Positions 1 to 9,302 of a stretch of 64,000 nt of DNA are shown piece by piece. Source of the stretch: Methylotenera sp. (lineage in GTDB: Bacteria > Pseudomonadota > Gammaproteobacteria > Burkholderiales > Methylophilaceae). Positions within the stretch are counted from its first letter, which is position 1; each line of letters begins with the position of its first letter. Both the position numbers and the translations under genes were made by a program. The stretch lies in NCBI RefSeq assembly GCF_030684185.1, contig NZ_JAUXOY010000014.1:684299-748298 (forward strand), read 5' to 3'. The notes under the pieces were generated by a model. That model saw only the letters and a list, made by a program, of their open reading frames with translations. It was not told the origin of the DNA and made no database searches.

Positions 1-1483
1 CGGCGGCTAATGCAAGTGCATCTTTTTCAGAAAACCCGTCTTTATGCGTAATTGATTTTATTTCAATGTGATCTTCAGTCAGCGTACCGGTTTTGTCGAA
101 AATGACAGTGTCAATATTTGCAATGCTTTCAATCGCTTGTAATCGTCTGATTAAAATGCCGCGCTTGACAAAAGCACTGGCGCTGGAGAGCATGGCGGCA
201 GGTGTTGCCAAAGCAAGCGCACATGGACAGGTGACAATGAGTACTGCTGCTGCGGTCATTAGTGCGCGTCCGCGATCAACGTCCCACAATAGGGCTGCTG
301 CCAGTGCTGCGCTCAATAAGACAAATAATAAAAATGGTCGCGCAACCCGGTCAGCCAGTTGTGCTAGCCTTGGTTTTTCAATGGCTGCTTCGTTAATTAA
401 ATTAACGATTTGACCATATTGTGTAGACTCGCCAATAGTTTCAAGAACTATATTGACGGTTTGGCCTAAGTTGTAGCTGCCGGCGACAACATTGTCGTGC
501 AAGTTCTTTTGAATAGGTGTGGACTCACCAGTCAAAAGCGACTCATCTACCCTGGTACTGCCTAATACCAGCTTGCCGTCAGCAGGAAAAGCCTCGCCGA
601 TATGGACGCGTGCGATGTCGCCGATTTTGAGGTTGCTGTTGAGCACGCGACTAAATGAGCCGTCTAAGTTTTGGCGCTCAATGTTTTCTGGAATTCGGCT
701 CACTAAGGCTTCCATGGAGCCAAGTGTTCTGCTGTGTAACTTGACTTCAACCAAGCGTGCAGAAAGTAAAAAGAACACAAACATTGTCAGTGAGTCAAAG
801 TAAACGACATTTCCCCACCAGCCGCTTGGGTCAAATGTAGCCGCTGAACTGACGATAAAGGTGATAATTATGCCTAGGGAAACTGGCAAATCCATACTGA
901 TTTGCCTTAGTTTCAAGTCTCGAAATGCGTTGCTGAAAAATGTGCTGCTGGAGAATATCAATACTGGCAGGCTTAATAGCCAGGACGCCCAGTTAAGTAA
1001 TAGACTGATGTCGTCTGTGATATCGCCAGGTTTAGTAAAATAGCTAGGGCTTGCATACATCATCACTTGCATCATACAAAAGCCCGCAACCAACCAGCGC
1101 CAAAAAGCCTTACGATTCTTGCTAGTTGAATTCAGTTGGTTTTCGTTATGTGAGGCAGGATTTGCGCTATAACCTAATGCTTGAATCGCGCCTAGTATGG
1201 CTGAAGGACGCGTTAGCGCTGGAGACCACACTACAACTGCGCGCTTTTTAGACATGCTGACCCGCGCGCTAATAATGCCAGGTAAACTACTTAAGCCACG
1301 TTCGACAATGCCAGAACACGCAGCACAACGTAGACCATCCAGCAGTAAGCTAGACTGTACAAGCGGCAGAGCCGGGTCATTGCCCACTGGTTGACTAAAA
1401 GCTTGCCATTGATCTTGCGTATCTAAAATAACCCAAGCCGGGTTTGGCAAGTTTGCCTCGGTAGCAGAAGCGTTGGTTAGCAA
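1..1483 (-). CDS. ccoI: Copper-translocating P-type ATPase, CcoI/FixI-like (3' part missing)
   Basis: The gene runs off the left edge, so only its N-terminal ~494 codons are here. Translating the minus strand gives a heavy-metal-associated region with a CAAC motif (GLRCAACSGI), several membrane segments, the actuator motif LLTGES, the transmembrane metal site TCPCALALATP and, near the edge, the phosphorylation motif DKTGTLT. CPC plus an N-terminal CAAC fits the P1B ATPases that feed copper to cbb3 oxidase (CcoI/FixI). A general CopA-type exporter remains possible because the ccoNOP/ccoH/ccoS neighbours are outside the window. The chosen start is a TTG at 1483: a GGAG lies 6 bases upstream and the frame is closed by a stop shortly before. 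Confidence 0.85.
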   Translation of the reverse strand, partial: MLTNASATEANLPNPAWVILDTQDQWQAFSQPVGNDPALPLVQSSLLLDGLRCAACSGIVERGLSSLPGIISARVSMSKKRAVVVWSPALTRPSAILGAIQALGYSANPASHNENQLNSTSKNRKAFWRWLVAGFCMMQVMMYASPSYFTKPGDITDDISLLLNWASWLLSLPVLIFSSSTFFSNAFRDLKLRQISMDLPVSLGIIITFIVSSAATFDPSGWWGNVVYFDSLTMFVFFLLSARLVEVKLHSRTLGSMEALVSRIPENIERQNLDGSFSRVLNSNLKIGDIARVHIGEAFPADGKLVLGSTRVDESLLTGESTPIQKNLHDNVVAGSYNLGQTVNIVLETIGESTQYGQIVNLINEAAIEKPRLAQLADRVARPFLLFVLLSAALAAALLWDVDRGRALMTAAAVLIVTCPCALALATPAAMLSSASAFVKRGILIRRLQAIESIANIDTVIFDKTGTLTEDHIEIKSITHKDGFSEKDALALAA

Positions 1484-1642
1484 AGGGTTACTCCATGTGA
1501 GATTGTTTTATGTTGAATAAAACAAGTTAAATAAAACAGTTAGTTGACCTAATTATTAGGATTGCAATTTCATTAAGAAGTTTAAGAGGTTCTATATGAA
1601 TTATCACTAGGTTAATTATAACTTTAAGCGTGTAATTATATA

Positions 1643-1669
1643 TTGAAAAGCAGGTACTCAGCCCCATGT
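1643..1669 (+). promoter_or_regulatory. Sigma-32 (RpoH) type heat-shock promoter of clpB
   Basis: TTGAAA at 1643-1648 and CCCCATGT at 1662-1669 are separated by 13 bases. This closely matches the RpoH consensus (CTTGAAA, 11-16 bases, CCCCATNT). It lies about 30 bases upstream of the clpB start, as expected for a classical heat-shock gene. Regulation is inferred from the match and the gene's identity. Confidence 0.75.
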
Positions 1670-1700
1670 TACGGGTATATCAACTTAAATGGAGTTAAGT

Positions 1701-4292
1701 ATGCGATTTGATAAATTAACAACAAAATTCCAACAGGCACTCAACGATGCCCAGAGTCTAGCGGTGGCTAATGATAGCCCAACGATAGAGGCCTTGCATT
1801 TACTTTCTGCACTAGTATCACAAGAGGATGGAGGAACAGCCTCTTTGTTGGCACATGCGGGTGTGCATCTGGCACCGCTCAAAACTGCGCTTGCTAGTGC
1901 TATAGGAAACTTAGCAAAATCACCTGACAGTTCAGGTGAGGTGTCGATATCACGCGACCTCAACAATCTACTTAACGTCACCGATAAATTGGCGTTAAAA
2001 CGTGGCGATAGTTTTATTGCGAGCGAGATGTTTTTGTTGGCATTAACTGAAGATAAAGGTGAGGCAGGTAAGTTGCTTAAGCAAAATGGCCTGACTAAAG
2101 CTGCTTTAGAAACGGCTGTTACAGCGGTGCGTGGTAGTGATAATGTTGACGATCAGGATTCGGAATCAAATCGCGAAGCACTTAAAAAATATACGGTGGA
2201 TTTAACAGAACGCGCAAGATTAGGTAAGTTAGACCCGGTGATTGGTCGCGATGATGAAATACGCCGCGCGATTCAAATTCTTGGACGTCGTACTAAAAAC
2301 AACCCTGTATTGATTGGTGAGCCTGGTGTGGGTAAAACCGCGATTGTAGAAGGCTTGGCACAACGCATTGTCAACGGTGAGGTGCCGGACTCACTCAAAG
2401 GTAAAAAGGTCTTATCTTTGGATATGGCAGCTTTGCTGGCAGGCGCTAAATACCGAGGTGACTTTGAAGAGCGCTTAAAGTCGGTGCTTAAAGAACTATC
2501 GCAAGACGAAGGGCAAACCATCGTGTTTATTGATGAGATTCATACCATGGTGGGAGCAGGTAAGGCCGAAGGTGCGATGGATGCTGGCAATATGCTAAAA
2601 CCAGCCTTGGCGCGCGGTGAACTGCATTGTGTCGGCGCGACAACTTTAGATGAATACCGTAAATATATCGAAAAAGATGCAGCTTTAGAACGCCGCTTTC
2701 AAAAAGTGCTGGTCGATGAACCAACTGTAGAAGCGACGATTGCGATATTACGCGGCTTGCAAGAGAAATATGAGTTGCATCATGGTGTGGAAATTACTGA
2801 CCCTGCGATTGTAGCAGCGGCTGAGCTTAGCCATCGTTACATCACAGACCGTTTCTTGCCAGATAAAGCGATTGATTTGATTGATGAAGCCGCTTCGCGC
2901 ATCAAGATGGAGATTGATTCCAAACCAGAAGTCATGGATAAGTTAGAGCGTCGCTTGATTCAGCTTAAAATCGAGCGTGAGGCCGTGCGCCGTGAAAAAG
3001 ACGAAGGCAGTAAAAAACGTTTTAGCTTGATTGAGGAGGAGTTTGGTCGTTTAGAAAAAGAATATGCAGATCTGGAAGATATTTGGAAGGCTGAGAAAGC
3101 GCAAGTCCAGGGTTCAGCGCATATAAAAGAGGCTATTGAGAAAATAAAATACGAGATGGAAGAAGCTACCCGTAAAGGTGAGTGGCAAAAGGTCTCGGAG
3201 TTGCAATATGGTAAGTTGCCAGCATTGGAAGCGCAGTTGAAACAGGCGTCAAGTTCTGAGGCGACTTCAACTCAAACCAAACACAAGATGTTGCGCACTG
3301 AAGTCGGCGCTGATGAGATTGCCGAAGTAGTTAGCCGTGCCACTGGTATTCCAGTCGCTAAAATGATGCAGGGCGAACGTGGAAAACTATTGACCATGGA
3401 AACTAAATTGCATGAACGTGTAGTTGGGCAAGATGAAGCGGTACGGTTGGTTTCAGATGCAATTCGCCGCTCACGCTCTGGCCTCGGAGATCCAAATCGA
3501 CCCTATGGCAGTTTTCTATTTTTAGGCCCAACGGGCGTAGGTAAAACCGAGCTTTGCAAAGCATTGGCAGGCTTTTTGTTTGATTCTGAAGACCATTTAA
3601 TTCGCATCGATATGAGTGAGTTTATGGAAAAACACTCAGTAGCACGCATGATAGGCGCGCCTCCTGGCTACGTGGGTTATGAAGAAGGCGGCACCCTTAC
3701 CGAGGCTGTCCGCCGTAAACCTTACAGTGTAATTTTGCTGGATGAAGTCGAGAAAGCGCACCCTGATGTGTTTAATGTGTTACTGCAAGTATTGGATGAC
3801 GGCCGATTAACTGATGGTCAAGGTCGCACTGTGGACTTTAAAAACACAGTAATTATTATGACCTCAAACTTGGGCAGCCAGATGATACAAAGCATGGCAG
3901 ACCAAGACTACCAAGTGGTGAAACTAGCGGTGATGGGCGAGGTGAAATCACACTTTAGACCAGAGTTCGTCAACCGTATTGATGAGGTGGTCGTTTTCCA
4001 TGCGTTAGATGAAACCAACATTAAATCAATTGCGGCGATTCAATTGCAGTACTTGGCTAAACGTTTAGCGGCGATGGATATGCAACTAGAAATCACCGAT
4101 GCAGCCATCGCTGAAATTGCTAATGCAGGATTTGATCCAGTATATGGCGCGCGGCCGCTTAAACGTGCCATTCAATCTGAAATTGAAAACCCATTGGCCC
4201 GTGAAATACTGACAGGTAATTTTGCTGCGAAAGATATTGTAAAAGTGGATGCTAAGGCAGGTAAGCTGGTATTCTCAAAATCAGATACTTGA
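1701..4292 (+). CDS. clpB: ATP-dependent disaggregase ClpB
   Basis: ClpB is a hexameric AAA+ chaperone that, with DnaK/DnaJ/GrpE, pulls polypeptides out of aggregates after heat stress. The protein shows a Clp N domain (about 1-145), a first AAA+ module with Walker A GEPGVGKT near residue 205, the coiled-coil middle domain (about 400-525), and a second AAA+ module with GPTGVGKT near 605 and a D2-small domain at the end. At 863 residues it has the full family length. The start at 1701 ([10 protein letters not shown]) is preferred over an in-frame ATG at 1689 because it matches family N-termini and GGAGTTAAG sits just before it. A sigma-32-type promoter precedes it. Confidence 0.97.
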   Translation: MRFDKLTTKFQQALNDAQSLAVANDSPTIEALHLLSALVSQEDGGTASLLAHAGVHLAPLKTALASAIGNLAKSPDSSGEVSISRDLNNLLNVTDKLALKRGDSFIASEMFLLALTEDKGEAGKLLKQNGLTKAALETAVTAVRGSDNVDDQDSESNREALKKYTVDLTERARLGKLDPVIGRDDEIRRAIQILGRRTKNNPVLIGEPGVGKTAIVEGLAQRIVNGEVPDSLKGKKVLSLDMAALLAGAKYRGDFEERLKSVLKELSQDEGQTIVFIDEIHTMVGAGKAEGAMDAGNMLKPALARGELHCVGATTLDEYRKYIEKDAALERRFQKVLVDEPTVEATIAILRGLQEKYELHHGVEITDPAIVAAAELSHRYITDRFLPDKAIDLIDEAASRIKMEIDSKPEVMDKLERRLIQLKIEREAVRREKDEGSKKRFSLIEEEFGRLEKEYADLEDIWKAEKAQVQGSAHIKEAIEKIKYEMEEATRKGEWQKVSELQYGKLPALEAQLKQASSSEATSTQTKHKMLRTEVGADEIAEVVSRATGIPVAKMMQGERGKLLTMETKLHERVVGQDEAVRLVSDAIRRSRSGLGDPNRPYGSFLFLGPTGVGKTELCKALAGFLFDSEDHLIRIDMSEFMEKHSVARMIGAPPGYVGYEEGGTLTEAVRRKPYSVILLDEVEKAHPDVFNVLLQVLDDGRLTDGQGRTVDFKNTVIIMTSNLGSQMIQSMADQDYQVVKLAVMGEVKSHFRPEFVNRIDEVVVFHALDETNIKSIAAIQLQYLAKRLAAMDMQLEITDAAIAEIANAGFDPVYGARPLKRAIQSEIENPLAREILTGNFAAKDIVKVDAKAGKLVFSKSDT

Positions 4293-4323
4293 TTAAATCT
4301 GGCGAAATCTATGAGGTGTTTAT

Positions 4324-5295
4324 TTGTTGAAAAACTTACTGAGCGATAATATTCGGCATAGGTGGTTTAGTGCATTGCTTGTTGTGCTTTTAATGACAGT
4401 AGGTAATGCACGTGCTGAATTTAACGTTCAGCAATCAGAGGTTTTTGACAATGAGCCGCCTGTGACTAAAGACTTGCTGATGCGTGCGAATGTATTAGTG
4501 AGTAATGAGGATGATATAGATGCTGCTTGGAATGCTGCCAATATGTATTGCCAAGCGGCTCGCTATGGTAGTGCAGAGGCAGTATACAGGTTAGGTATGT
4601 TGTATGCGTTTGGACGCGGTGTGCCGGAAAACCGTGATTATGCTGCAAATTTGTTTGGTATAGCCTCAAGCCATGGGCATTACGAGGCACAACAAATGCT
4701 TGAAACCATTCAAATCAAAACCTCAGCAACACCGCCGTGTGTTGTAGGCGATGTGATGCCAGAAAAAGCATTAATGCCAATCACTACCCTTGTAGAAGTT
4801 GCCCCTGAAATTGATCAATACATTGCTAATTTGCCAAAAAACAAACGTTGGGTATTGCGCTTGGTAAATAGTATTTCAAAGTGGTACAAAGTGGATGAGA
4901 AACTAGTCTTGTCGATTATTTCGGTGGAGTCTAACTTTGAGAATGTCGCTACATCCAATAAAAATGCACAAGGGCTAATGCAACTGATACCAGATACCGC
5001 AGAGCGTTTTAATGTTAAAAACGCTTATAACGCCACCCAGAACATTAAAGGTGGCGTGGCATACCTACGTTGGCTGTTAGCTTATTTTAAAGGCGATGTA
5101 ACACTCGCTGTGGCGGCTTACAATGCTGGAGAGGGCGCGGTGAACAAATACAAAGGTATTCCACCTTACCCTGAAACTAAGCAATATGTTAAAAAGGTGC
5201 AGGCGCGCTATCCTTTCAAAACCCATGCTTATGATTCCAATATCACCGAACCTTCACCTGTGTTTAAATCAGGTAAATTTAAAGTGCGTGCCTGA
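4324..5295 (+). CDS. Lytic transglycosylase, Sel1 repeats plus SLT domain
   Basis: The protein has a signal peptide (about 1-31, ending NARA), Sel1/TPR-like repeats around residues 66-130 (AVYRLGMLYAFGRGVPE), and a C-terminal soluble lytic transglycosylase domain from about 185 to 295. The catalytic glutamate is Glu202 in SVESNF, and the family motifs GLMQLIP and AYNAGEGAV follow. It should cleave the MurNAc-GlcNAc bond of peptidoglycan in the periplasm, forming 1,6-anhydro ends. The start is a TTG with an AGGTG-like site upstream; the ATG at 4310 is in another frame. It follows clpB by 31 bases and may be read from the same transcript or its own promoter. Confidence 0.85.
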   Translation: MLKNLLSDNIRHRWFSALLVVLLMTVGNARAEFNVQQSEVFDNEPPVTKDLLMRANVLVSNEDDIDAAWNAANMYCQAARYGSAEAVYRLGMLYAFGRGVPENRDYAANLFGIASSHGHYEAQQMLETIQIKTSATPPCVVGDVMPEKALMPITTLVEVAPEIDQYIANLPKNKRWVLRLVNSISKWYKVDEKLVLSIISVESNFENVATSNKNAQGLMQLIPDTAERFNVKNAYNATQNIKGGVAYLRWLLAYFKGDVTLAVAAYNAGEGAVNKYKGIPPYPETKQYVKKVQARYPFKTHAYDSNITEPSPVFKSGKFKVRA

Positions 5296-5315
5296 CAATT
5301 TAAAGGAGTTTAATA

Positions 5316-5870
5316 ATGTCTAACATCAAAGTGGTATTCATGGTTTTGATCTCGCTGGTTGTTTCGGGCTGTGCTAGCAGTGGGGCACTAAAGGAGGTTG
5401 GTTCGCAAAAAATAGACCGGATCTCTGAAGAAGAGTTATTGCGCATTATGCCTAAGCCAGTAGCGACAGTTAGCTTGGATGATTTAGTCAGGTTAACTAA
5501 AGAGGGTGTTGCTGCGGATCAAATCATAGAAAAAATTAAAACGAGCAATTCTTCTTATGATTTAACGCCTAGCCAAACGGTTGAATTGAATAAGCAGGGC
5601 GTTGATAGCAAAGTGCTTGATTATATTCATACAAGCCGTGAGCTGGCATTGAGAAATAGCATCGCAGAGGAAATCAATAAACGTGAGAAAATCAAACAAT
5701 TAGAATTAGATAAGCTAAAGCGTGAGCAGCGGTTGCAACGATATCCATATGATCCGTTTTGCAGATTTGGCCGCTATGGGTTCTATCCTTACGGGTATGG
5801 CGCTTATGGTTCTCGATTTGGCAGTCGTTTCGGAGGAGGCATAGGTTTTGGCATGCCGTTATGTTGGTAG
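5316..5870 (+). CDS. Lipoprotein with Gly/Tyr/Phe-rich C-terminus, function unknown
   Basis: A strong Shine-Dalgarno (AAAGGAG) precedes ATG 5316. The N-terminus is a lipoprotein signal with lipobox VVSGC, so Cys19 should be lipidated. The middle (about 45-110) contains a repeated 'LT.EGV..DQIIEKIK' / 'TPSQTVELNKQGVDSKVLDYI' pattern, seen in short helical repeats that occur in many proteobacterial lipoproteins. A charged helix (about 110-140) follows, then a low-complexity tail rich in Gly, Tyr, Phe and Arg. It lies 20 bases after the transglycosylase, so they may be co-transcribed. Outer-membrane or cell-wall-linked placement is likely; the specific role is unknown. Confidence 0.75.
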   Translation: MSNIKVVFMVLISLVVSGCASSGALKEVGSQKIDRISEEELLRIMPKPVATVSLDDLVRLTKEGVAADQIIEKIKTSNSSYDLTPSQTVELNKQGVDSKVLDYIHTSRELALRNSIAEEINKREKIKQLELDKLKREQRLQRYPYDPFCRFGRYGFYPYGYGAYGSRFGSRFGGGIGFGMPLCW

Positions 5871-5947
5871 TCGTTTAAGGCGCTTGCAGATAGAGCCCGC
5901 TTTTTTTAATGGCAATTTTTATTACTCAATACTTAATAGAGGTTAAG

Positions 5948-6367
5948 GTGCGGCAAATAACACATCAAATCAACGTCAGTACGCAAGGTCGAAAACTATA
6001 CGACATCACGCCGGAAGTGGTTTCATGGGTCAAGCACAGCGGGTTTCATACAGGTCTAATCACACTGTATATACAGCATACATCCGCGAGTTTATTGATA
6101 AACGAAAATTATGATCATGATGTGCTGGTCGATATGGAGGCGTTTTTTAATCGCCTGGTGCCAGATGGTGATTCCTTGTTTACCCATACTGTAGAAGGTC
6201 CGGATGATATGCCTGCTCACGTTCGCACGGCGCTGACACAAACACATTTATCTATTCCGCTGATAGACGGCAAAGCGGCATTAGGACAATGGCAAGGTAT
6301 TTTTTTGTATGAACATCGACATGTTGCAAGTATGCGTAGAGTGATTCTGCATTTAATCGGTGAGTAG
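5948..6367 (+). CDS. yjbQ: YjbQ/UPF0047 family protein
   Basis: The protein matches the YjbQ (UPF0047) family: a small beta-rich protein with conserved HTSASLLINEN and EGPDDMPAH motifs and a C-terminal GQWQGIFLYEHR. Some family members have weak thiamin-phosphate synthase activity in vitro; the physiological role is unsettled. I place the start at GTG 5948 because GAGG lies at the right distance and the resulting 139 residues equal the usual family length. An ATG at 5909 would add 13 residues that do not look conserved. The end overlaps the next gene by 8 bases, suggesting translational coupling. Confidence 0.85.
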   Translation: MRQITHQINVSTQGRKLYDITPEVVSWVKHSGFHTGLITLYIQHTSASLLINENYDHDVLVDMEAFFNRLVPDGDSLFTHTVEGPDDMPAHVRTALTQTHLSIPLIDGKAALGQWQGIFLYEHRHVASMRRVILHLIGE

Positions 6368-6758
6368 TCTTGTGTTTGATCAAGGTCGCCCATTACATGC
6401 AGCAGAGCGGGAGATGTTTCAAATTTATTTTCAGCCGCGCACCTTGCATAAAGTAAGAATTGTTGAGGGCCACACACCTTTTTGGCTACATAAGAACATG
6501 TGTGCGGTAGTATTGGGAGCTCGTATTTATTTTCGTGAAGGCGTGTATCAATTCAACACGAGAAATGGCATAGAGTTATTAGCGCATGAGCTTACCCATG
6601 TGGAACAGTATTTATCTGGAATGACTGTGTTGAAGTACCTGTGGGCATCGCGACGTGGGTACCGAAAAAATCCATATGAAATTGAAGCTTATGCCAAAGG
6701 CGTATATGTGTACGAACATATATCATTCACACAGCTATTATTCACTCAGCGAACATAA
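6360..6758 (+). CDS. Small HExxH putative metallopeptidase (DUF4157-like)
   Basis: A 132-residue protein with one clear motif, LLAHELTHVEQ (His76, Glu77, His80), the zinc-binding signature of gluzincin-type metallopeptidases. The pattern AHELTHVxQ resembles DUF4157/eCIS-core-like domains, here as a single short domain. There is no signal peptide. A possible third zinc ligand is Glu102 or Glu104 in the NPYEIEAYA stretch. It starts at GTG 6360, overlapping the stop of yjbQ by 8 bases, so the two are likely translated together. An alternative GTG lies at 6372. Protease activity is inferred from the motif alone; the substrate is unknown. Confidence 0.65.
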   Translation: MSSLVFDQGRPLHAAEREMFQIYFQPRTLHKVRIVEGHTPFWLHKNMCAVVLGARIYFREGVYQFNTRNGIELLAHELTHVEQYLSGMTVLKYLWASRRGYRKNPYEIEAYAKGVYVYEHISFTQLLFTQRT

Positions 6759-6812
6759 TTTCAATTGTAAAAAAGTGTGAATTCATAGTGGTAACGTTGA
6801 CCATGCCTGTGT

Positions 6813-6842
6813 TAGGCTATAGATTGGAAGCCTAGTTTTTTT
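6813..6842 (+). terminator. Possible rho-independent terminator after the HExxH gene
   Basis: TAGGCT (6813-6818) pairs with AGCCTA (6829-6834) across a 10-base loop and is followed by seven T's within one base. The stem is only 6 bp. A 13-base direct repeat with the core CGTTA and T-runs follows (to about 6867). It lies about 55 bases after the stop codon. Confidence 0.45.
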
Positions 6843-6906
6843 CGTTAGTTTTTTTCGTTAGTTTTTGCGGTTAATTTAGTTAAGTTCATCATTTAGGAGA
6901 ATCAAA

Positions 6907-7404
6907 ATGGGCATGTTTTCATTTATTAAAAGCGCAGGTGAAAAATTATTTGGTATAGGCGAAGCAAAAGCAACGGAAGCAGTCGCAAAGGCAGACCCAA
7001 CACCGGTAAATGTAGAGGCTGCCAACAAAGCTGCAGCAAAAGCGATTGCAGATTACGTTGCGAAAATGAATTTAACCGCACAAGATTTAACGATAGGTTT
7101 TGATGGGGCAACTGCCACGGTGATTGTGCAGGGCATGGCGGCAACGCAAGAGGACAAAGAAAAAATCTTGCTATGCTGCGGTAATGTTGCCGGCGTAGAA
7201 AATGTGCAAGATCAGTTAGGTGTGGTGGAAGCCGCTGCGGAACCTGTGTTTTACACGGTGGTGAGCGGTGATACGCTGTCCAAAATAGCTAAACAACAGT
7301 ATGGAAATGCTAATCTATATATGAAAATTTTTGAAGCAAATAAGCCTATGTTAAGTCATCCGGATAAAATTTACCCAGGTCAGTCTTTGCGTATCCCAGC
7401 TTAA
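6907..7404 (+). CDS. kbp: BON-LysM protein (Kbp/YgaU-like)
   Basis: The 165-residue protein has a BON domain (about 40-102) and a C-terminal LysM domain (about 115-164: YTVVSGDTLSKIAKQQYG ... IYPGQSLRIP). The same domain order occurs in E. coli Kbp (YgaU), a small cytoplasmic potassium-binding protein, and no signal peptide is visible here. Its role is therefore probably cytosolic K+ sensing rather than peptidoglycan attachment, but this is inference by architecture. TAGGAG precedes ATG 6907. Confidence 0.85.
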   Translation: MGMFSFIKSAGEKLFGIGEAKATEAVAKADPTPVNVEAANKAAAKAIADYVAKMNLTAQDLTIGFDGATATVIVQGMAATQEDKEKILLCCGNVAGVENVQDQLGVVEAAAEPVFYTVVSGDTLSKIAKQQYGNANLYMKIFEANKPMLSHPDKIYPGQSLRIPA

Positions 7405-7508
7405 CTGTATTTATAGGCTTTCTGGCTTAACGACATGTAGTTAAGTATTTAATTACATTGTATTAAAGTTAAGCTAGAATAGTGGATTGAGATTTTAGCA
7501 GGCTAAAT

Positions 7509-7546
7509 AAATCCTTGAAGATTGTTCTGTTCAGGGATTTTTTAAT
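7509..7546 (+). terminator. Rho-independent terminator upstream of the small lipoprotein
   Basis: AAATCCTTGAA (7509-7519) pairs with TTCAGGGATTT (7530-7540) to give an 11-bp stem with one T-G wobble and a 10-base loop, followed by a T-rich tail. It lies about 105 bases after the LysM gene and about 30 before the next gene. It may end the LysM mRNA or a short leader or sRNA. Confidence 0.6.
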
Positions 7547-7573
7547 TTTATAAATAATATTAAGGAGATTGAA

Positions 7574-7831
7574 ATGTCAGTACTTTTACGTTCTTTGTTG
7601 GTGTTAAGTGTAACAAGTTTATTTATCGTGGGTTGTGGCGAAAAAGCAGCGCCACCAGTTGAGGCCGCTCCAGTGCCTGCAGAGGTTGCGCCTGCACCTG
7701 TAGAGGCTGCGCCGGCGGCGGCAACTCCAGGTGGTTATGAGCCAACAGCCGAAGAGCGCGTTCCTGGTATTACTTTAGATGCGGCAGCGGTAGAAGTAGC
7801 TCCTGCTGAGACCGTGCCAGCGGCAGAGTAA
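7574..7831 (+). CDS. Small Ala/Pro-rich lipoprotein, function unknown
   Basis: An 85-residue protein with a lipoprotein signal ending in LFIVGC (Cys21 lipidated). The rest is low complexity, built from Pro-Ala-Val-Glu motifs (PVEAAPVPAEVAPAPVEAAP), with no recognisable domain. Such extended, acidic, proline-rich lipoproteins are often periplasmic spacers. AAGGAG lies before the ATG. A strong bidirectional terminator follows, so it is probably a monocistron. Confidence 0.7.
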   Translation: MSVLLRSLLVLSVTSLFIVGCGEKAAPPVEAAPVPAEVAPAPVEAAPAAATPGGYEPTAEERVPGITLDAAAVEVAPAETVPAAE

Positions 7832-7881
7832 GTGTTGGATTAGACTGTCTTGAAAATTTAGTTCTGTGGAACTAGCTTAAT

Positions 7882-7909
7882 AAAAAAGCACGCATGAGCG
7901 TGCTTTTTT
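7882..7909. terminator. Bidirectional rho-independent terminator
   Basis: A perfect 12-bp stem (AAAAAAGCACGC / GCGTGCTTTTTT) with loop ATGA. It has A- and T-runs on both sides, so it can end the small lipoprotein mRNA (plus) and the envC mRNA (minus), which converge here. Confidence 0.9.
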
Positions 7910-7952
7910 ATGTCCTTTTCGAAATCAATATATGCTAGTGTTGAAATTTAAG

Positions 7953-9260
7953 CTAGTTCAATTTACTCCAACTCAGCGGGTCAAACGGACGGCTTTGACG
8001 TCTTAGCTCATAATACAATCCATTCGTTTCATTGCCACCGCTATTGCCTACTGATGCAATCGTATCTCCTGCCTTAACATTATCGCCCACTTGTTTTAAT
8101 ACCGCCTGATTGTTGCCATATAAACTCATGTAGCCATCACCGTGATCTAAAATAATCAAGTTGCCAAAACCACGCAACCAATCGGCGAACACTACACGGC
8201 CAGTAGCTACAGATTTAACTTCAGCACCTTCATGAGCCTTAATGAATAAACCTTTCCAGGAAATGCCGCTATCTGCACGACTAGAACCAAACCGATTGGT
8301 TAAATCGCCGCGCACTGGTAGACGCAGCTTACCTTTAAGACCAGAGAAGTTTGCGCTAGCAAACTCTGCGCTCGGTTCAACACTATTGGTCACATCTTTA
8401 TTTGTTTGCTTATCGCTACTTACTGCGTTCTCTTTAGGGGGTTTCGTGATTTCAGCTTGGTTAGATGCGTCAGTTTTTGTCGTGGCATCTTGTTTAGGGC
8501 GAACTTTTTTTGGAGTAGGTGGAATAATTTTCGCTAAACGCTCTACCAATTGAGAAAGCCGCTTTTCGTCACGACTTAGTTTTTTAATTTCGCTACGCTG
8601 CGCGGCGATTTGTTGTGATAGCGAACTGACCACTTTAGATTTGGCTTGTTTTTGGTTTTCTAAAGTTTTTTTCTCATCGATTTGTTTTTGTTTTAGTTCA
8701 GCAACTTCTTTTAACGCAGAGGCCGTTTCATCATTTAGCTTGCTGATTTTGTTCAGGCTGCCTTGCATTTTGTTGATTAGTGCGGCACGAGCTTTTGCAA
8801 CGTATGAAAAATAATGTAGATCGCGCGCAATTTCACTTGGATTTTCGCTTTGCAAAATCATTTGGAGATAGCTTTGTTGACCATGAATATATTGCTGATA
8901 TAACTGATCACTTAGCAGTTTTTGCTGCTGCGAAAGTGCCTGATTGGTACTAATAGAGTCAGACTTTAACTGTGTGAGTGCTTTTTTGTTTTTTTGTTGC
9001 TGTTGATTGATTTCGAAGAGTTTTTTATTGGCTTCGCTAATTGCCACTTCACTCTCTTTTAGTGCATCTGCTGCGTCTTTGTGTGCTTCTTTTGAGTCAT
9101 CCAATTCTTTTTTAAGCGCTTCTAAACGCTGTTTTACATCATTTAAACTTTGCTTAGGCTGCTCTGGATTTTTAATGGCATTCGCCAAAGGTGCGTATGA
9201 CATTAAGATGGCTAGTAATGAAATACAAGCAATATCCAGCTTAAAATGTGAGTGATTCAT
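7953..9260 (-). CDS. envC: Murein hydrolase activator EnvC (degenerate M23/LytM)
   Basis: A signal peptide (about 1-28) is followed by a long coiled coil (about 33-245), a low-complexity linker, and a C-terminal LytM/M23 fold (about 325-430). The M23 zinc residues are missing: the usual HxxxD reads SWKGLFIK and the HxH motif reads GLYYELRR. This is the EnvC pattern, in which the protein activates amidases AmiA/AmiB at the division septum rather than cutting peptidoglycan itself. It is 435 residues, near the E. coli length (419). It lies directly downstream of gpmI on the same strand (43-base gap), an order common in beta- and gammaproteobacteria. Confidence 0.9.
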   Translation of the reverse strand: MNHSHFKLDIACISLLAILMSYAPLANAIKNPEQPKQSLNDVKQRLEALKKELDDSKEAHKDAADALKESEVAISEANKKLFEINQQQQKNKKALTQLKSDSISTNQALSQQQKLLSDQLYQQYIHGQQSYLQMILQSENPSEIARDLHYFSYVAKARAALINKMQGSLNKISKLNDETASALKEVAELKQKQIDEKKTLENQKQAKSKVVSSLSQQIAAQRSEIKKLSRDEKRLSQLVERLAKIIPPTPKKVRPKQDATTKTDASNQAEITKPPKENAVSSDKQTNKDVTNSVEPSAEFASANFSGLKGKLRLPVRGDLTNRFGSSRADSGISWKGLFIKAHEGAEVKSVATGRVVFADWLRGFGNLIILDHGDGYMSLYGNNQAVLKQVGDNVKAGDTIASVGNSGGNETNGLYYELRRQSRPFDPLSWSKLN

Positions 9261-9302
9261 TCTTTTGAAATTGGCTAATTTAAACAGTGCGTAACCAGTC
9301 GA

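Noticed and set aside
93..1394. Plus-strand open frames at the left end
   Set aside because: The opposite strand translates to an unbroken P-type ATPase with DKTGTLT and TCPCALA motifs; the plus frames are its shadows.
1689..1700. ATG 1689 as clpB start
   Set aside because: It overlaps the Shine-Dalgarno of the better ATG at 1701 and does not match family N-termini.
6797..6825. Sigma-70 promoter TTGACC...TAGATT before the LysM gene
   Set aside because: The -10 part overlaps a hairpin plus T-run; a terminator explains it as well, so no promoter was listed.
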